64,000 bases of DNA. Source: Ambrosia x helenae. Taxonomy: Eukaryota > Streptophyta > Magnoliopsida > Asterales > Asteraceae. How positions within the stretch are numbered: position 1 is the stretch's first letter; each line of letters begins with the position of its first letter. Under the pieces are notes generated by a model, which saw nothing but the letters and a program-made list of their open reading frames with translations, had not been told where the DNA came from and did no database searches. The stretch covers positions 1-64,000 of the forward strand of contig JAUTDX010007444.1 of assembly GCA_030844895.1 (NCBI GenBank), given 5' to 3'. This document shows, piece after piece, positions 1 to 14,400 of this stretch. A program made the translations under genes and the position numbers.

Positions 1-2131
1 AAGGCTGGAAATTCTTACTCTTGGAAATTAATTTATAGCCTAATGTACACCCTTACAGGGTTTAGTCACAGGACCCCGAATCTCCTATCCTTATAGGAGA
101 AGCCTAATTATAGTATTAACAACTAAAATGGGTGTTCGTTGGACATTCAGGTTGCTGTAGGTCAAAGAATACTGAACAAACAGTTTATAAAGGCTGGAAA
201 ATTCTTACTCTTGGAATAATTTTATAGCCTAATGTACACCCTTATTGGTTAGTCACAGGACCCCGAATCTCCTATCCTTATAGGAGAGAGCCTAATTATA
301 GTATTAACAAACTAAAATGGGTGTCTCGTTGGACATTCAGGTGCTGTAGGTCTCAAAGAATACTGAACAACAGTTTTATAAAGGCTGGAAATTCTTACTC
401 TTGGAAATAATTTTATAGCCTAATGTACACCCTTATTGGGTTAGTCACAGGACCCCGAATCTCCTATCCTTATAGGAGAAGCCTAATTATAGTATTAACA
501 AACTAAAATGGGTGTCTCGTTGGACATTCAGTGGTGTAGGTCAAAGAATACTGAACAACAGTTTATAAAGGCTGGAAATCTTACTCTTGGAAATAATTTT
601 ATGCCTAATGTACACCCTTACTGTGGTTAGTCACAGACCCCGAATCTCCTATCCTTATAGGAGAAGCCTAATTATAGTATTAACAAACTTAAAATGGGTG
701 TCTCGTTGGACATTCAGGTGGTGTAGGTCAAAGAATACTGAACAACAGTTTATAAAGGCTGGAAATTCTTACTCTTGGAAATAATTTTATAGCCTAATGT
801 ACACCCTTATTGGGTTTAGTCACAGGACCCCGAATCTCCTATCCTTATAGGAGAAGCCTAATTATAGTATTAACAAACTAAAATGGGTGTCTCGTTGGAC
901 ATTCAGGTGGTGTAGGTCAAAGAATAACTGAACAACAGTTTATAAAGGCTGGAAATTCTTACTCTTGGAAATAATTTTATAGCCTAATGTACACCCTTAT
1001 TGGGTTGGGTTAGTCACAGAACCCGAATCTCCCTATCCTTATAGGAGAAGCCTAATTATAGTATAAACAAACTAAAATGGGTGTCTCCCTTGGACATTCA
1101 GGTGCTGTAGTCAAAGAATAACTGAACAACTGTTTATAGGCTGGAAATTCTTACTCTTGGAAATAAATTTTATAGCCTAATGTACACCCTTACTGGGTTA
1201 GTCACAGGACCCCGAATCTCCTATCCTTATAGGAGAAGCCTAATTATAGTATTAACAAACTAAAATGGGTGTCTCGTTTGACATTCAGGTGCTTTAGGTC
1301 AAAGAATACTGAACAACAGTTTATAAAGGCTGGAAATTCTTACTCTTGGAAATAATTTTATAGCCTAATGTACACCCTTATTGGGTTAGTCACAGGACCC
1401 CGAATCTCCTATCCTTATAGGAGAAGCCTAATTATGTATTAACAAACTAAAATGGGTGTCTCGTTGGACATTCAGGTGCTTTAGGTCAAAGAATACTGAA
1501 CAACAGATTATAAAGGCTGGAAATTCTTACTCTTGGAAATATTTTATAGCCTAATGTACACCCTTATTGGGTTAGTCAACAGGACCCCGAATCTCCTATC
1601 ATTATAGAGAAAGCCTAATTATAGTATTAACAAACTAAAATGGGTGTCTCGTTGGACATTCAGGTGCTGTTAGGTCAAAGAATACTGAACAACAGTTTAT
1701 AAAAGGCTGGAAATTCTTACTCTGGAAATAATTTTATAGCCTAATGTACACCCTTATTGGGTTAGTCACAGACCCCGAATCATCCTATCCTTATAGGAGA
1801 AGCCTAATTATAGTATTAACAAACAAAAATGGGTGTCTCGTTGGACATTCAGGTGGTGTAGGTCAAAGAATACTGAACAACAGTTTATAAAGGCTGGAAA
1901 TTCTTACTCTTGGAAATAATTTTATAGCCTAATGTAACACCCTTATTGGGTTAGTCAAAGGACCCCGAATCTCCTATCCTTATAGGAGAAGCCTTAATAT
2001 AGTATTAACAAACTAAAATGGGTGTCTCGTTGGACATTCAGGTGCTGTAGGTCAAAGATTACTGAACAACAGTTTATAAAGGCTGAGAAATTCTTACTCT
2101 TGGAAAATATTTTATAGCCTAATGTACACCC

Positions 2132-2140
2132 ATTACACCC
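2132..2140 (+). repeat. Nine-base insertion duplicating TACACCC
   Basis: Where the consensus runs from TGTACACCC straight into TTATTGGG, this copy has an extra ATTACACCC. It is a partial tandem duplication of the preceding bases and lies in the noisy left zone, so a sequencing or consensus error is likely. It also shortens the spacing regularity of this copy. Confidence 0.6.
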
Positions 2141-3129
2141 TTATTGGGTGGTAGGCACAGGACCCCGAATCTCCTATCCTTATAGGAGAAGCCTAATTAT
2201 AGTATTAACAAACTAAAATGGGTGTCTCGTTGGACTTCAGGTGCTTTAGGTCAAAGAATACTGAACAACAGTTTATAAAGGCTGAAATTCTTACTCTTGG
2301 AAATAATTTTATAGCCTAATGTACACCCTTATGGGTTTGTCAAGGACCCCGAATCTCCTATCCTTATAGGAGAAGCCTAATTATAAGTATAATAACAAAC
2401 TAAAATGGGTGTCTCGTGGACATTCAGGTGCTTTAGGTCAAAGAATACTGAAAACAGTTTATAAAGGCTGGAAATTCTTACTCTTGGAAATAATTTTATA
2501 GCCTAATGTACACCTTATTGGGTTAGTCACAGGACCCCGAATCTCCTATCCTTATAGGAGAAAGCCTAATTATAGTATTAACAAACTAAAATGGGTGTCT
2601 CGTTGGAATTCAGAGGCTGTAGGTCAAAGAATAAGAAACAAGTTTTTAATAAGGCTGGAAATCTTACTCTTGGAAATAATTTTATAGCCTAATGTACACC
2701 CCTTATTGGGTTGGTAGTCACAGGACCCCGAATCTCCTATCCTTATAGAGAAGCCTAATTATAGTATTAACAAACTAAAATGGGTGTCTACGTTGGACAT
2801 TCAGGTGGTGTAGGTCAAAGAATACTGAACAACAGTTTATAAAGGCTGGAAATTCTTACTCTTGGAAATAATTTTATAGCCTAATGTACACCCTTAGGGT
2901 TAGTTCTCACAGACCCCCGAATCTCCTTATCCTTAAAGGAGAAGCCTATATTAGTATTAACAAACTAAAATGGGTGTCTCGTTGGACATTCAGGTGGTGT
3001 AGGTCAAAGAATACTGAACAACAGTTTTTAAAAGGCTGGAAATTCTTACTCTTGGAAATAATTTTTATAGCCTAATGTAACCCTTATTGGTTAGTCACAG
3101 GACCCCGAATCTCCTATCCTTATAGGAAG

Positions 3130-3138
3130 AAAAAAAAA
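3130..3138 (+). repeat. Run of nine A in place of the hairpin 3' flank
   Basis: The consensus TATAGGAGAAGCC is rewritten here as TATAGGAAG followed by nine A and then GCC. The second hairpin arm is broken and lengthened. No other copy has this run. It looks like a homopolymer artefact of long-read sequencing. Confidence 0.6.
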
Positions 3139-5430
3139 GCCTAATTATAGTATTACAACTAAAATGGGTGTTGTCTGTTGGAACATTCAGGTGGTGTTGG
3201 TCAAAGAATACTGAACAACAGTTTATAAAGGCTGGAAATTCTTACTCTTGGAAATAATTTTTTAGCCTAATGTACACCCTTAGTGGGCTTGGTAGTCACA
3301 GGACCCCGAATCTCCTATCCTTATAGGAGAAGCCTATTATAGTATTAACAAACTAAAATGGGTGTCTCGTGGACATTAAGGTGCTTTAGGTCAAAGAATA
3401 CTCAACAAACAGTTTATTAAAGGCTGGAAATTCTTACTCTTGGAAATAATTTTATAGCCTAATGTTACACCTTATTGGGTTAGTCACAGGACCCGAATCT
3501 CCTATCCTTATAGGAGAAGCCTAATTATAGTATTAACAAACTAAAAATGGTGTCTCGTTGGACATTCAGGGTGCTTTGGTCAAAGAATACTGAACAACAG
3601 TTTATAAAGGCTGGAAATTTTACTCTTGGAAATAATTTTATAGCCTAATGTACACACTTATTGGTTTAGTCACAGGACCCCCGAATCTCCTATCCTTATA
3701 GGAGAAGCCTAATTATAGTATTAACAACTAAAATGGGTGTCTCGTTGGACATTCAGGGCTGTAGGTCAAAGAATACTGAACAACAGTTTATAAAGGCTGG
3801 AAATTCTTACTCTTGGAAATAATTTTATAGCTAATGTACAACCTTATTTGGTTAGTCACAGGACCCCGAATCTCCTATCCTTATAGGAGAAGCCTAATTA
3901 TAGTATTAACAAACTAAAATGGGTGTCTCGTTGGACATTCAGGTGGTGTAGGTCAAAGAATACTGAACAACAGTTTATAAAGGCTGGAAATTCTTACTCT
4001 TGGAAATAATTTTATAGCCTAATGTACACCCTTATTGGTGGGTTAGTCACAGGACCCCGAATCTCCTATCCTTATAGGAGAAGCCTAATTATAGTATTAA
4101 CAAACTAAAATGGGTGTCTCGTTGGACATTCAGGTGTGTGTAGGTCAAAGAATACTGAACAACAGTTATAAAGGCTGGAAATTCTTACTCTTGGAAATAA
4201 TTTTATAGCCTAATGTACACCCTTATTGGGTTAGTCACAGGACCCCGAATCTCCTATCCTTATAGGAGAAGCCTAATTATAGTATTAACAAACTAAAATG
4301 GGTGTCTCGTTGGACATTCAGGTGCTGTAGGTCAAAGAATACTGAACAACAGTTTATAAAGGCTGGAAATTCTTACTCTTGGAAATAATTTTATAGCCTA
4401 ATGTACACCCTTATTGGGTTAGTCACAGGACCCCGAATCTCTATCCTTATAGGAGAAGCCTAATTATAGTATTAACAAACTAAAATGGGTGTCTCGTTGG
4501 ACATTCAGGTGCTGTAGGTCAAAGAATACTGAACAACAGTTTATAAAGGCTGGAAATTCTTACTCTTGGAAATAATTTTATAGCCTAATGTACACCCTTA
4601 TTGGGTTAGTCACAGGACCCCGAATCTCCTATCCTTATAGGAGAAGCCTAATTATAGTATTAACAAACTAAAATGGGTGTCTCGTTGACATTCAGGTGCT
4701 TTAGGTCAAAGAATACTGAACAACAGTTTATAAAGGCTGGAAATTCTTACTCTTGGAAATAATTTTATAGCCTAATGTACACCCTTATTGGGTTAGTCAC
4801 AGGACCCCGAATCTCCTATCCTTATAGGAGAAGCCTAATTATAGTATTAACAAACTAAAATGGGTGTCTCGTTGGACATTCAGGTGCTTGTAGGTCAAAG
4901 AATACTGAACAACAGTTTATAAAGGCTGGAAATTCTTACTCTTGGAAATAATTTTATAGCCTAATGTACACCCTTATTGGGTTAGTCACAGGACCCCGAA
5001 TCTCCTATCCTTATAGGAGAAGCCTAATTATAGTATTAACAAACTAAAATGGGTGTCTCGTTGGACATTCAGGTGCTGTAGGTCAAAGAATACTGAACAA
5101 CAGTTTATAAAGGCTGGAAATTCTTACTCTTGGAAATAATTTTATAGCCTAATGTACACCCTTATTGGGTTAGTCACAGGACCCCGAATCTCCTATCCTT
5201 ATAGGAGAAGCCTAATTATAGTATTAACAAACTAAAATGGGTGTCTCGTTGGACATTCAGGTGGTGTAGGTCAAAGAATACTGAACAAACAGTTTATAAA
5301 GGCTGGAAATTCTTACTCTTGGAAATAATTTTATAGCCTAATGTACACCCTTATTGGGTTAGTCACAGGACCCCGAATCTCCTATCCTTATAGGAGAAGC
5401 CTAATTATAGTATTAACAAACTAAAATGGG

Positions 5431-5438
5431 TGTCTGTC
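5431..5438 (+). repeat. Four-base tandem duplication TGTC
   Basis: GGGTGTCTCG of the consensus (unit positions 130-139) reads GGGTGTCTGTCTCG, that is TGTC twice. The rest of the copy is nearly clean, so a genuine replication-slippage event is possible. A two-base GT duplication at the same place occurs around 6000-6006. Confidence 0.6.
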
Positions 5439-8400
5439 TCGTTGGACATTCAGGTGGTGTAGGTCAAAGAATACTGAACAACAGTTTATAAAGGCTGGAA
5501 ATTCTTACTCTTGGAAATAATTTTATAGCCTAATGTACACCCTTATTGGGTTAGTCACAGGACCCCGAATCTCCTATCCTTATAGGAGAAGCCTAATTAT
5601 AGTATTTAACAAACTAAAATGGGTGTCTCGTTGGACATTCAGGTGCTGTAGGTCAAAGAATACTGAACAACAGTTTATAAAGGCTGGAAATTCTTACTCT
5701 TGGAAATAATTTTATAGCCTAATGTACACCCTTATTGGGTTAGTCACAGGACCCCGAATCTCCTATCCTTATAGGAGAAGCCTAATTATAGTATTAACAA
5801 ACTAAAATGGGTGTCTCGTTGGACATTCAGGTGCTTTAGGTCAAAGAATACTGAACAACAGTTTATAAAGGCTGGAAATTCTTACTCTTGGAAATAATTT
5901 TATAGCCTAATGTACACCCTTATTGGGTTAGTCACAGGACCCCGAATCTCCTATCCTTATAGGAGAAGCCTAATTATAGTATTAACAAACTAAAATGGGT
6001 GTGTCTCGTTGGACATTCAGTGCTGTAGGTCAAAGAATACTGAACAACAGTTTATAAAGGCTGGAAATTCTTACTCTTGGAAATATTTTTATAGCCTAAT
6101 GTACACCCTTATTGGGTGGTTAGTCACAGGACCCCGAATCTCCTATCCTTATAGGAGAAGCCTAATTATAGTATTAACAAACTAAAATGGGTGTCTCGTT
6201 GGACATTCAGGTGCTGTAGGTCAAAGAATACTGAACAACAGTTTATAAAGGCTGGAAATTCTTACTCTTGGAAATAATTTTATAGCCTAATGTACACCCT
6301 TATTGGGTTAGTCACAGGACCCCGAATCTCCTATCCTTATAGGAGAAGCCTAATTATAGTATTAACAAACTAAAATGGGTGTCTCGTTGGACATTCAGGT
6401 GGTGTAGGTCAAAGAATACTGAACAACAGTTTATAAAGGCTGGAAATTCTTACTCTTGGAAATAATTTTATAGCCTAATGTACACCCTTATTGGGTTAGT
6501 CACAGGACCCCGAATCTCCTATCCTTATAGGAGAAGCCTAATTATAGTATTAACAAACTAAAATGGGTGTCTCGTTGGACATTCAGGTGCTGTAGGTCAA
6601 AGAATACTGAACAACAGTTTATAAAGGCTGGAAATTCTTACTCTTGGAAATAATTTTATAGCCTAATGTACACCCTATTGTTGGTTAGTCACAGGACCCC
6701 GAATCTCCTATCCTTATAGGAGAAGCCTAATTATAGTATTAACAAACTAAAATGGGTGTCTCGTTGGACATTCAGGTGCTGTAGGTCAAAGAATACTGAA
6801 CAACAGTTTATAAAGGCTGGAAATCTTACTCTTGGAAATAATTTTATAGCCTAATGTACACCCTTATTGGGTTAGTCACAGGACCCCGAATCTCCTATCC
6901 TTATAGGAGAAGCCTAATTATAGTATTAACAAACTAAAATGGGTGTCTCGTTGGACATTCAGGTGGTGTAGGTCAAAGAATACTGAACAACAGTTTATAA
7001 AGGCTGGAAATTCTTACTCTTGGAAATAATTTTATAGCCTAATGTACACCCTTATTGGGTTAGTCACAGGACCCCGAATCTCCTATCCTTATAGGAGAAG
7101 CCTAATTATAGTATTAACAAACTAAAATGGGTGTCTCGTTGGACATTCAGGTGCTGTAGGTCAAAGAATACTGAACAACAGTTTATAAAGGCTGGAAATT
7201 CTTACTCTTGGAAATAATTTTATAGCCTAATGTACACCCTTATTGGGTTAGTCACAGGACCCCGAATCTCCTATCCTTATAGGAGAAGCCTAATTATAGT
7301 ATTAACAAACTAAAATGGGTGTCTCGTTGGACATTCAGGTGGTGTTAGGTCAAAGAATACTGAACAACAGTTTATAAAGGCTGGAAATTCTTACTCTTGG
7401 AAATAATTTTATAGCCTAATGTACACCCTTATTGGGTTGGTTATTAGTCACAGGACCCCGAATCTCCTATCCTTATAGGAGAAGCCTAATTATAGTATTA
7501 ACAAACTAAAATGGGTGTCTCGTTGGACATTCAGGTGCTGTAGGTCAAAGAATACTGAACAACAGTTTATAAAGGCTGGAAATTCTTACTCTTGGAAATA
7601 ATTTTATAGCCTAATGTACACCCTTATTGGGTTAGTCACAGGACCCCGAATCTCCTATCCTTATAGGAGAAGCCTAATTATAGTATTAACAAACTAAAAT
7701 GGGTGTCTCGTTGGACATTCAGGTGTGTAGGTCAAAGAATACTGAACAACAGTTTATAAAGGCTGGAAATTCTTACTCTTGGAAATAATTTTATAGCCTA
7801 ATGTACACCCTTATTGGGTTAGTCACAGACCCCGAATCTCCTATCCTTATAGGAGAAGCCTAATTATAGTATTAACAAACTAAAATGGGTGTCTCGTTGG
7901 ACATTCAGGTGCTGTAGGTCAAAGAATACTGAACAACAGTTTATAAAGGCTGGAAATTCTTACTCTTGGAAATAATTTTATAGCCTAATGTACACCCTTA
8001 TTGGGTTAGTCACAGGACCCCGAATCTCCTATCCTTATAGGAGAAGCCTAATTATAGTATTAACAAACTAAAATGGGTGTCTCGTTGGACATTCAGGTGC
8101 TTTAGGTCAAAGAATACTGAACAACAGTTTATAAAGGCTGGAAATTCTTACTCTTGGAAATAATTTTATAGCCTAATGTACACCCTTATTGGGTTAGTCA
8201 CAGGACCCCGAATCTCCTATCCTTATAGGAGAAGCCTAATTATAGTATTAACAAACTAAAATGGGTGTCTCGTTGGACATTCAGGTGCTGTAGGTCAAAG
8301 AATACTGAACAACAGTTTATAAAGGCTGGAAATTCTTACTCTTGGAAATAATTTTATAGCCTAATGTACACCCTTATTGTTGGTTAGTCACAGGACCCCG

Positions 8401-11400
8401 AATCTCCTATCCTTATAGGAGAAGCCTAATTATAGTATTAACAAACTAAAATGGGTGTCTCGTTGGACATTCAGGTGGTGTAGGTCAAAGAATACTGAAC
8501 AACAGTTTATAAAGGCTGGAAATTCTTACTCTTGGAAATATTTTTTATAGCCTAATGTACACCCTTATTGGGGGTTAGTCACAGGACCCCGAATCTCCTA
8601 TCCTTATAGGAGAAGCCTAATTATAGTATTAACAAACTAAAATGGGTGTCTCGTTGGACATTCAGGTGGTGTAGGTCAAAGAATACTGAACAACAGTTTA
8701 TAAAGGCTGGAAATTCTTACTCTTGGAAATAATTTTATAGCCTAATGTACACCCTTATTGGGTTAGTCACAGGACCCCGAATCTCCTATCCTTATAGGAG
8801 AAGCCTAATTATAGTATTAACAAACTAAAATGGGTGTCTCGTTGGACATTCAGGTGGTGTAGGTCAAAGAATACTGAACAACAGTTTATAAAGGCTGGAA
8901 ATTCTTACTCTTGGAAATAATTTTATAGCCTAATGTACACCCTTATTGGGGTTAGTCACAGGACCCCGAATCTCCTATCCTTATAGGAGAAGCCTAATTA
9001 TAGTATTAACAAACTAAAATGGGTGTCTCGTTGGACATTCAGGTGTGTAGGTCAAAGAATACTGAACAACAGTTTATAAAGGCTGGAAATCTTACTCTTG
9101 GAAATAATTTTATAGCCTAATGTACACCCTTATTGGGTTAGTCACAGGACCCCGAATCTCCTATCCTTATAGGAGAAGCCTAATTATAGTATTAACAAAC
9201 TAAAATGGGTGTCTCGTTGGACATTCAGGTGCTGTAGGTCAAAGAATACTGAACAACAGTTTATAAAGGCTGGAAATTCTTACTCTTGGAAATAATTTTA
9301 TAGCCTAATGTACACCCTTATTGGGTTAGTCACAGGACCCCGAATCTCCTATCCTTATAGGAGAAGCCTAATTATAGTATTAACAAACTAAAATGGGTGT
9401 CTCGTTGGACATTCAGGTGCTGTAGGTCAAAGAATACTGAACAACAGTTTATAAAGGCTGGAAATTCTTACTCTTGGAAATAATTTTATAGCCTAATGTA
9501 CACCCTTATTGGGGTAGTCACAGGACCCCGAATCTCCTATCCTTATAGGAGAAGCCTAATTATAGTATTAACAAACTAAAATGGGTGTCTCGTTGGACAT
9601 TCAGGTGCTGTAGGTCAAAGAATACTGAACAACAGTTTATAAAGGCTGGAAATTCTTACTCTTGGAAATAATTTTATAGCCTAATGTACACCCTTATTGG
9701 GTTAGTCACAGGACCCCGAATCTCCTATCCTTATAGGAGAAGCCTAATTATAGTATTAACAAACTAAAATGGGTGTCTCGTTGGACATTCAGGTGCTGTA
9801 GGTCAAAGAATACTGAACAACAGTTTATAAAGGCTGGAAATTCTTACTCTTGGAAATATTTTTATAGCCTAATGTACACCCTTATTGGGTTAGTCACAGG
9901 ACCCCGAATCTCCTATCCTTATAGGAGAAGCCTAATTATAGTATTAACAAACTAAAATGGGTGTCTCGTTGGACATTCAGGTGGTGTAGGTCAAAGAATA
10001 CTGAACAACAGTTATAAAGGCTGGAAATTCTTACTCTTGGAAATAATTTTATAGCCTAATGTACACCCTTATTGGGTTAGTCACAGGACCCCGAATCTCC
10101 TATCCTTATAGGAGAAGCCTAATTATAGTATTAACAAACTAAAATGGGTGTCTCGTTGGACATTCAGGTGCTGTAGGTCAAAGAATACTGAACAACAGTT
10201 TATAAAGGCTGGAAATTCTTACTCTTGGAAATAATTTTATAGCCTAATGTACACCCTTATTGGGTTAGTCACAGGACCCCGAATCTCCTATCCTTATAGG
10301 AGAAGCCTAATTATAGTATTAACAAACTAAAATGGGTGTCTCGTTGGACATTCAGGTGCTTTAGGTCAAAGAATACTGAACAACAGTTTATAAGGCTGGA
10401 AATTCTTACTCTTGGAAATAATTTTATAGCCTAATGTACACCCTTATTGGGTTAGTCACAGGACCCCGAATCTCCTATCCTTATAGGAGAAGCCTAATTA
10501 TAGTATTAACAAACTAAAATGGGTGTCTCGTTGGACATTCAGGTGCTGTAGGTCAAAGAATACTGAACAACAGTTTATAAAGGCTGGAAATTCTTACTCT
10601 TGGAAATAATTTTATAGCCTAATGTACACCCTTATTGGGGGTTAGTCACAGGACCCCGAATCTCCTATCCTTATAGGAGAAGCCTAATTATAGTATTAAC
10701 AAACTAAAATGGGTGTCTCGTTGGACATTCAGGTGGTGTAGGTCAAAGAATACTGAACAACAGTTTATAAAGGCTGGAAATTCTTACTCTTGGAAATAAT
10801 TTTATAGCCTAATGTACACCCTTATTGGGGGTTAGTCACAGGACCCCGAATCTCCTATCCTTATAGGAGAAGCCTAATTATAGTATTAACAAACTAAAAT
10901 GGGTGTCTCGTTGGACATTCAGGTGCTGTAGGTCAAAGAATACTGAACAACAGTTTTATAAAGGCTGGAAATTCTTACTCTTGGAAATAATTTTATAGCC
11001 TAATGTACACCCTTATTGGGTTAGTCACAGGACCCCGAATCTCCTATCCTTATAGGAGAAGCCTAATTATAGTATTAACAAACTAAAATGGGTGTCTCGT
11101 TGGACATTCAGGTGCTGTAGGTCAAAGAATACTGAACAACAGTTTATAAAGGCTGGAAATTCTTACTCTTGGAAATAATTTTATAGCCTAATGTACACCC
11201 TTATTGGGTTGGTTAGTCACAGGACCCCGAATCTCCTATCCTTATAGGAGAAGCCTAATTATAGTATTAACAAACTAAAATGGGTGTCTCGTTGGACATT
11301 CAGGTGCTGTAGGTCAAAGAATACTGAACAACAGTTTATAAAGGCTGGAAATTCTTACTCTTGGAAATAATTTTATAGCCTAATGTACACCCTTATTGGG

Positions 11401-14400
11401 TTAGTCACAGGACCCCGAATCTCCTATCCTTATAGGAGAAGCCTAATTATAGTATTAACAAACTAAAATGGGTGTCTCGTTGGACATTCAGGTGCTTTAG
11501 GTCAAAGAATACTGAACAACAGTTTATAAAGGCTGGAAATTCTTACTCTTGGAAATAATTTTATAGCCTAATGTACACCCTTATTGGGTTAGTCACAGGA
11601 CCCCGAATCTCCTATCCTTATAGGAGAAGCCTAATTATAGTATTAACAAACTAAAATGGGTGTCTCGTTGGACATTCAGTGCTGTTAGGTCAAAGAATAC
11701 TGAACAACAGTTTTATAAAGGCTGGAAATTCTTACTCTTGGAAATAATTTTATAGCCTAATGTACACCCTTATTGGGTTGGTTAGTCACAGGACCCCGAA
11801 TCTCCTATCCTTATAGGAGAAGCCTAATTATAGTATTAACAAACTAAAATGGGTGTCTCGTTGGACATTCAGGTGGTGTAGGTCAAAGAATACTGAACAA
11901 CAGTTTATAAAGGCTGGAAATTCTTACTCTTGGAAATAATTTTATAGCCTAATGTACACCCTTATTGGGTTGGTTAGTCACAGGACCCCGAATCTCCTAT
12001 CCTTATAGGAGAAGCCTAATTATAGTATTAACAAACTAAAATGGGTGTCTCGTTGGACATTCAGGTGCTTTAGGTCAAAGAATACTGAACAACAGTTTAT
12101 AAAGGCTGGAAATTCTTACTCTTGGAAATAATTTTATAGCCTAATGTACACCCTTATTGGGTTAGTCACAGGACCCCGAATCTCCTATCCTTATAGGAGA
12201 AGCCTAATTATAGTATTAACAAACTAAAATGGGTGTCTCGTTGGACATTCAGGTGCTGTAGGTCAAAGAATACTGAACAACAGTTTATAAAGGCTGGAAA
12301 TTCTTACTCTTGGAAATAATTTTATAGCCTAATGTACACCCTTATTGGGGGTTAGTCACAGGACCCCGAATCTCCTATCCTTATAGGAGAAGCCTAATTA
12401 TAGTATTAACAAACTAAAATGGGTGTCTCGTTGGACATTCAGGTGCTGTAGGTCAAAGAATACTGAACAACAGTTTATAAAGGCTGGAAATTCTTACTCT
12501 TGGAAATAATTTTATAGCCTAATGTACACCCTTATGGGTTAGTCACAGGACCCCGAATCTCCTATCCTTATAGGAGAAGCCTAATTATAGTATTAACAAA
12601 CTAAAATGGGTGTCTCGTTGGACATTCAGGTGCTGTAGGTCAAAGAATACTGAACAACAGTTTATAAAGGCTGGAAATTCTTACTCTTGGAAATAATTTT
12701 ATAGCCTAATGTACACCCTTATTGGGTTAGTCACAGGACCCCGAATCTCCTATCCTTATAGGAGAAGCCTAATTATAGTATTAACAAACTAAATGGGTGT
12801 CTCGTTGGACATTCAGGTGCTGTAGGTCAAAGAATACTGAACAACAGTTTATAAAGGCTGGAAATTCTTACTCTTGGAAATAATTTTATAGCCTAATGTA
12901 CACCCTTATTGGGTTAGTCACAGGACCCCGAATCTCCTATCCTTATAGGAGAGCCTAATTATAGTATTAACAAACTAAAATGGGTGTCTCGTTGGACATT
13001 CAGGTGCTGTAGGTCAAAGAATACTGAACAACAGTTTATAAAGGCTGGAAATTCTTACTCTTGGAAATAATTTTATAGCCTAATGTACACCCTTATTGGG
13101 TTTAGTCACAGGACCCCGAATCTCCTATCCTTATAGGAGAAGCCTAATTATAGTATTAACAAACTAAAATGGGTGTCTCGTTGGACATTCAGGTGGTGTA
13201 GGTCAAAGAATACTGAACAACAGTTTATAAAGGCTGGAAATTCTTACTCTTGGAAATAATTTTATAGCCTAATGTACACCCTTATTGGGTTAGTCACAGG
13301 ACCCCGAATCTCCTATCCTTATAGGAGAAGCCTAATTATAGTATTAACAAACTAAAATGGGTGTCTCGTTGGACATTCAGGTGCTTGTAGGTCAAAGAAT
13401 ACTGAACAACAGTTTATAAAGGCTGGAAATTCTTACTCTTGGAAATAATTTTATAGCCTAATGTACACCCTTATTGGTGGTTAGTCACAGGACCCGAATC
13501 TCCTATCCTTATAGGAGAAGCCTAATTATAGTATTAACAAACTAAAATGGGTGTCTCGTTGGACATTCAGGTGCTGTAGGTCAAAGAATACTGAACAACA
13601 GTTTATAAAGGCTGGAAATTCTTACTCTTGGAAATAAATTTTATAGCCTAATGTACACCCTTACTGGGTTAGTCACAGGACCCCGAATCTCCTATCCTTA
13701 TAGGAGAAGCCTAATTATAGTATTAACAAACTAAAATGGGTGTCTCGTTGGACATTCAGGTGCTTTAGGTCAAAGAATACTGAACAACAGTTTATAAAGG
13801 CTGGAAATTCTTACTCTTGGAAATAATTTTATAGCCTAATGTACACCCTTATTGGGTTAGTCACAGGACCCCGAATCTCCTATCCTTATAGGAGAAGCCT
13901 AATTATAGTATTAACAAACTAAAATGGGTGTCTCGTTGGACATTCAGGTGCTGTAGGTCAAAGAATACTGAACAACAGTTTATAAAGGCTGGAAATTCTT
14001 ACTCTTGGAAATAATTTTATAGCCTAATGTACACCCTTATTGGGTTAGTCACAGGACCCCGAATCTCCTATCCTTATAGGAGAAGCCTAATTATAGTATT
14101 AACAAACTAAAATGGGTGTCTCGTTGGACATTCAGGTGGTGTAGGTCAAAGAATACTGAACAACAGTTTATAAAGGCTGGAAATTCTTACTCTTGGAAAT
14201 AATTTTATAGCCTAATGTACACCCTTATTGGGTTTAGTCACAGGACCCCGAATCTCCTATCCTTATAGGAGAAGCCTAATTATAGTATTAACAAACTAAA
14301 ATGGGTGTCTCGTTGGACATTCAGGTGCTGTAGGTCAAAGAATACTGAACAACAGTTTATAAAGGCTGGAAATTCTTACTCTTGGAAATAATTTTATAGC

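Larger units (their letters stand above)
1..3855 (+). repeat. Zone 1: indel-rich copies at the left edge
   Basis: These first roughly 20 copies are recognisable as the same unit, but nearly every one carries several one- or two-base insertions, deletions or substitutions spread over the unit. Successive AAGGCTGG starts at 1, 190, 381, 568, 755 and 945 give copy lengths of 189, 191, 187, 187 and 190. Extreme examples are a nine-A run at 3130-3138 and a nine-base insertion around 2132-2140 that repeats TACACCC. Indels, mostly involving homopolymers or short repeats, outnumber clean substitutions. That is the signature of long-read consensus from very few reads more than of natural decay, which would favour substitutions. 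The zone may therefore be a poorly polished contig end. Copies diverging at a true array edge are the alternative. Confidence 0.85.

Noticed and set aside
587..784. Open reading frame of 65 codons
   Set aside because: It is the satellite read through local indels. The unit has stops in its frames, 188 is not a multiple of 3, and the same peptide pieces reappear in the frames at 2884 and 9773. No ribosome-binding, domain or codon signal.
2884..3075. Open reading frame of 63 codons
   Set aside because: Same cause: it lies in the indel-rich left zone and is not open in any consensus copy.
9773..9955. Open reading frame of 60 codons
   Set aside because: It depends on a local change of AAATAATTTT to AAATATTTTT around 9855-9865 that removes a TAA. 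It is the satellite unit, not a gene.
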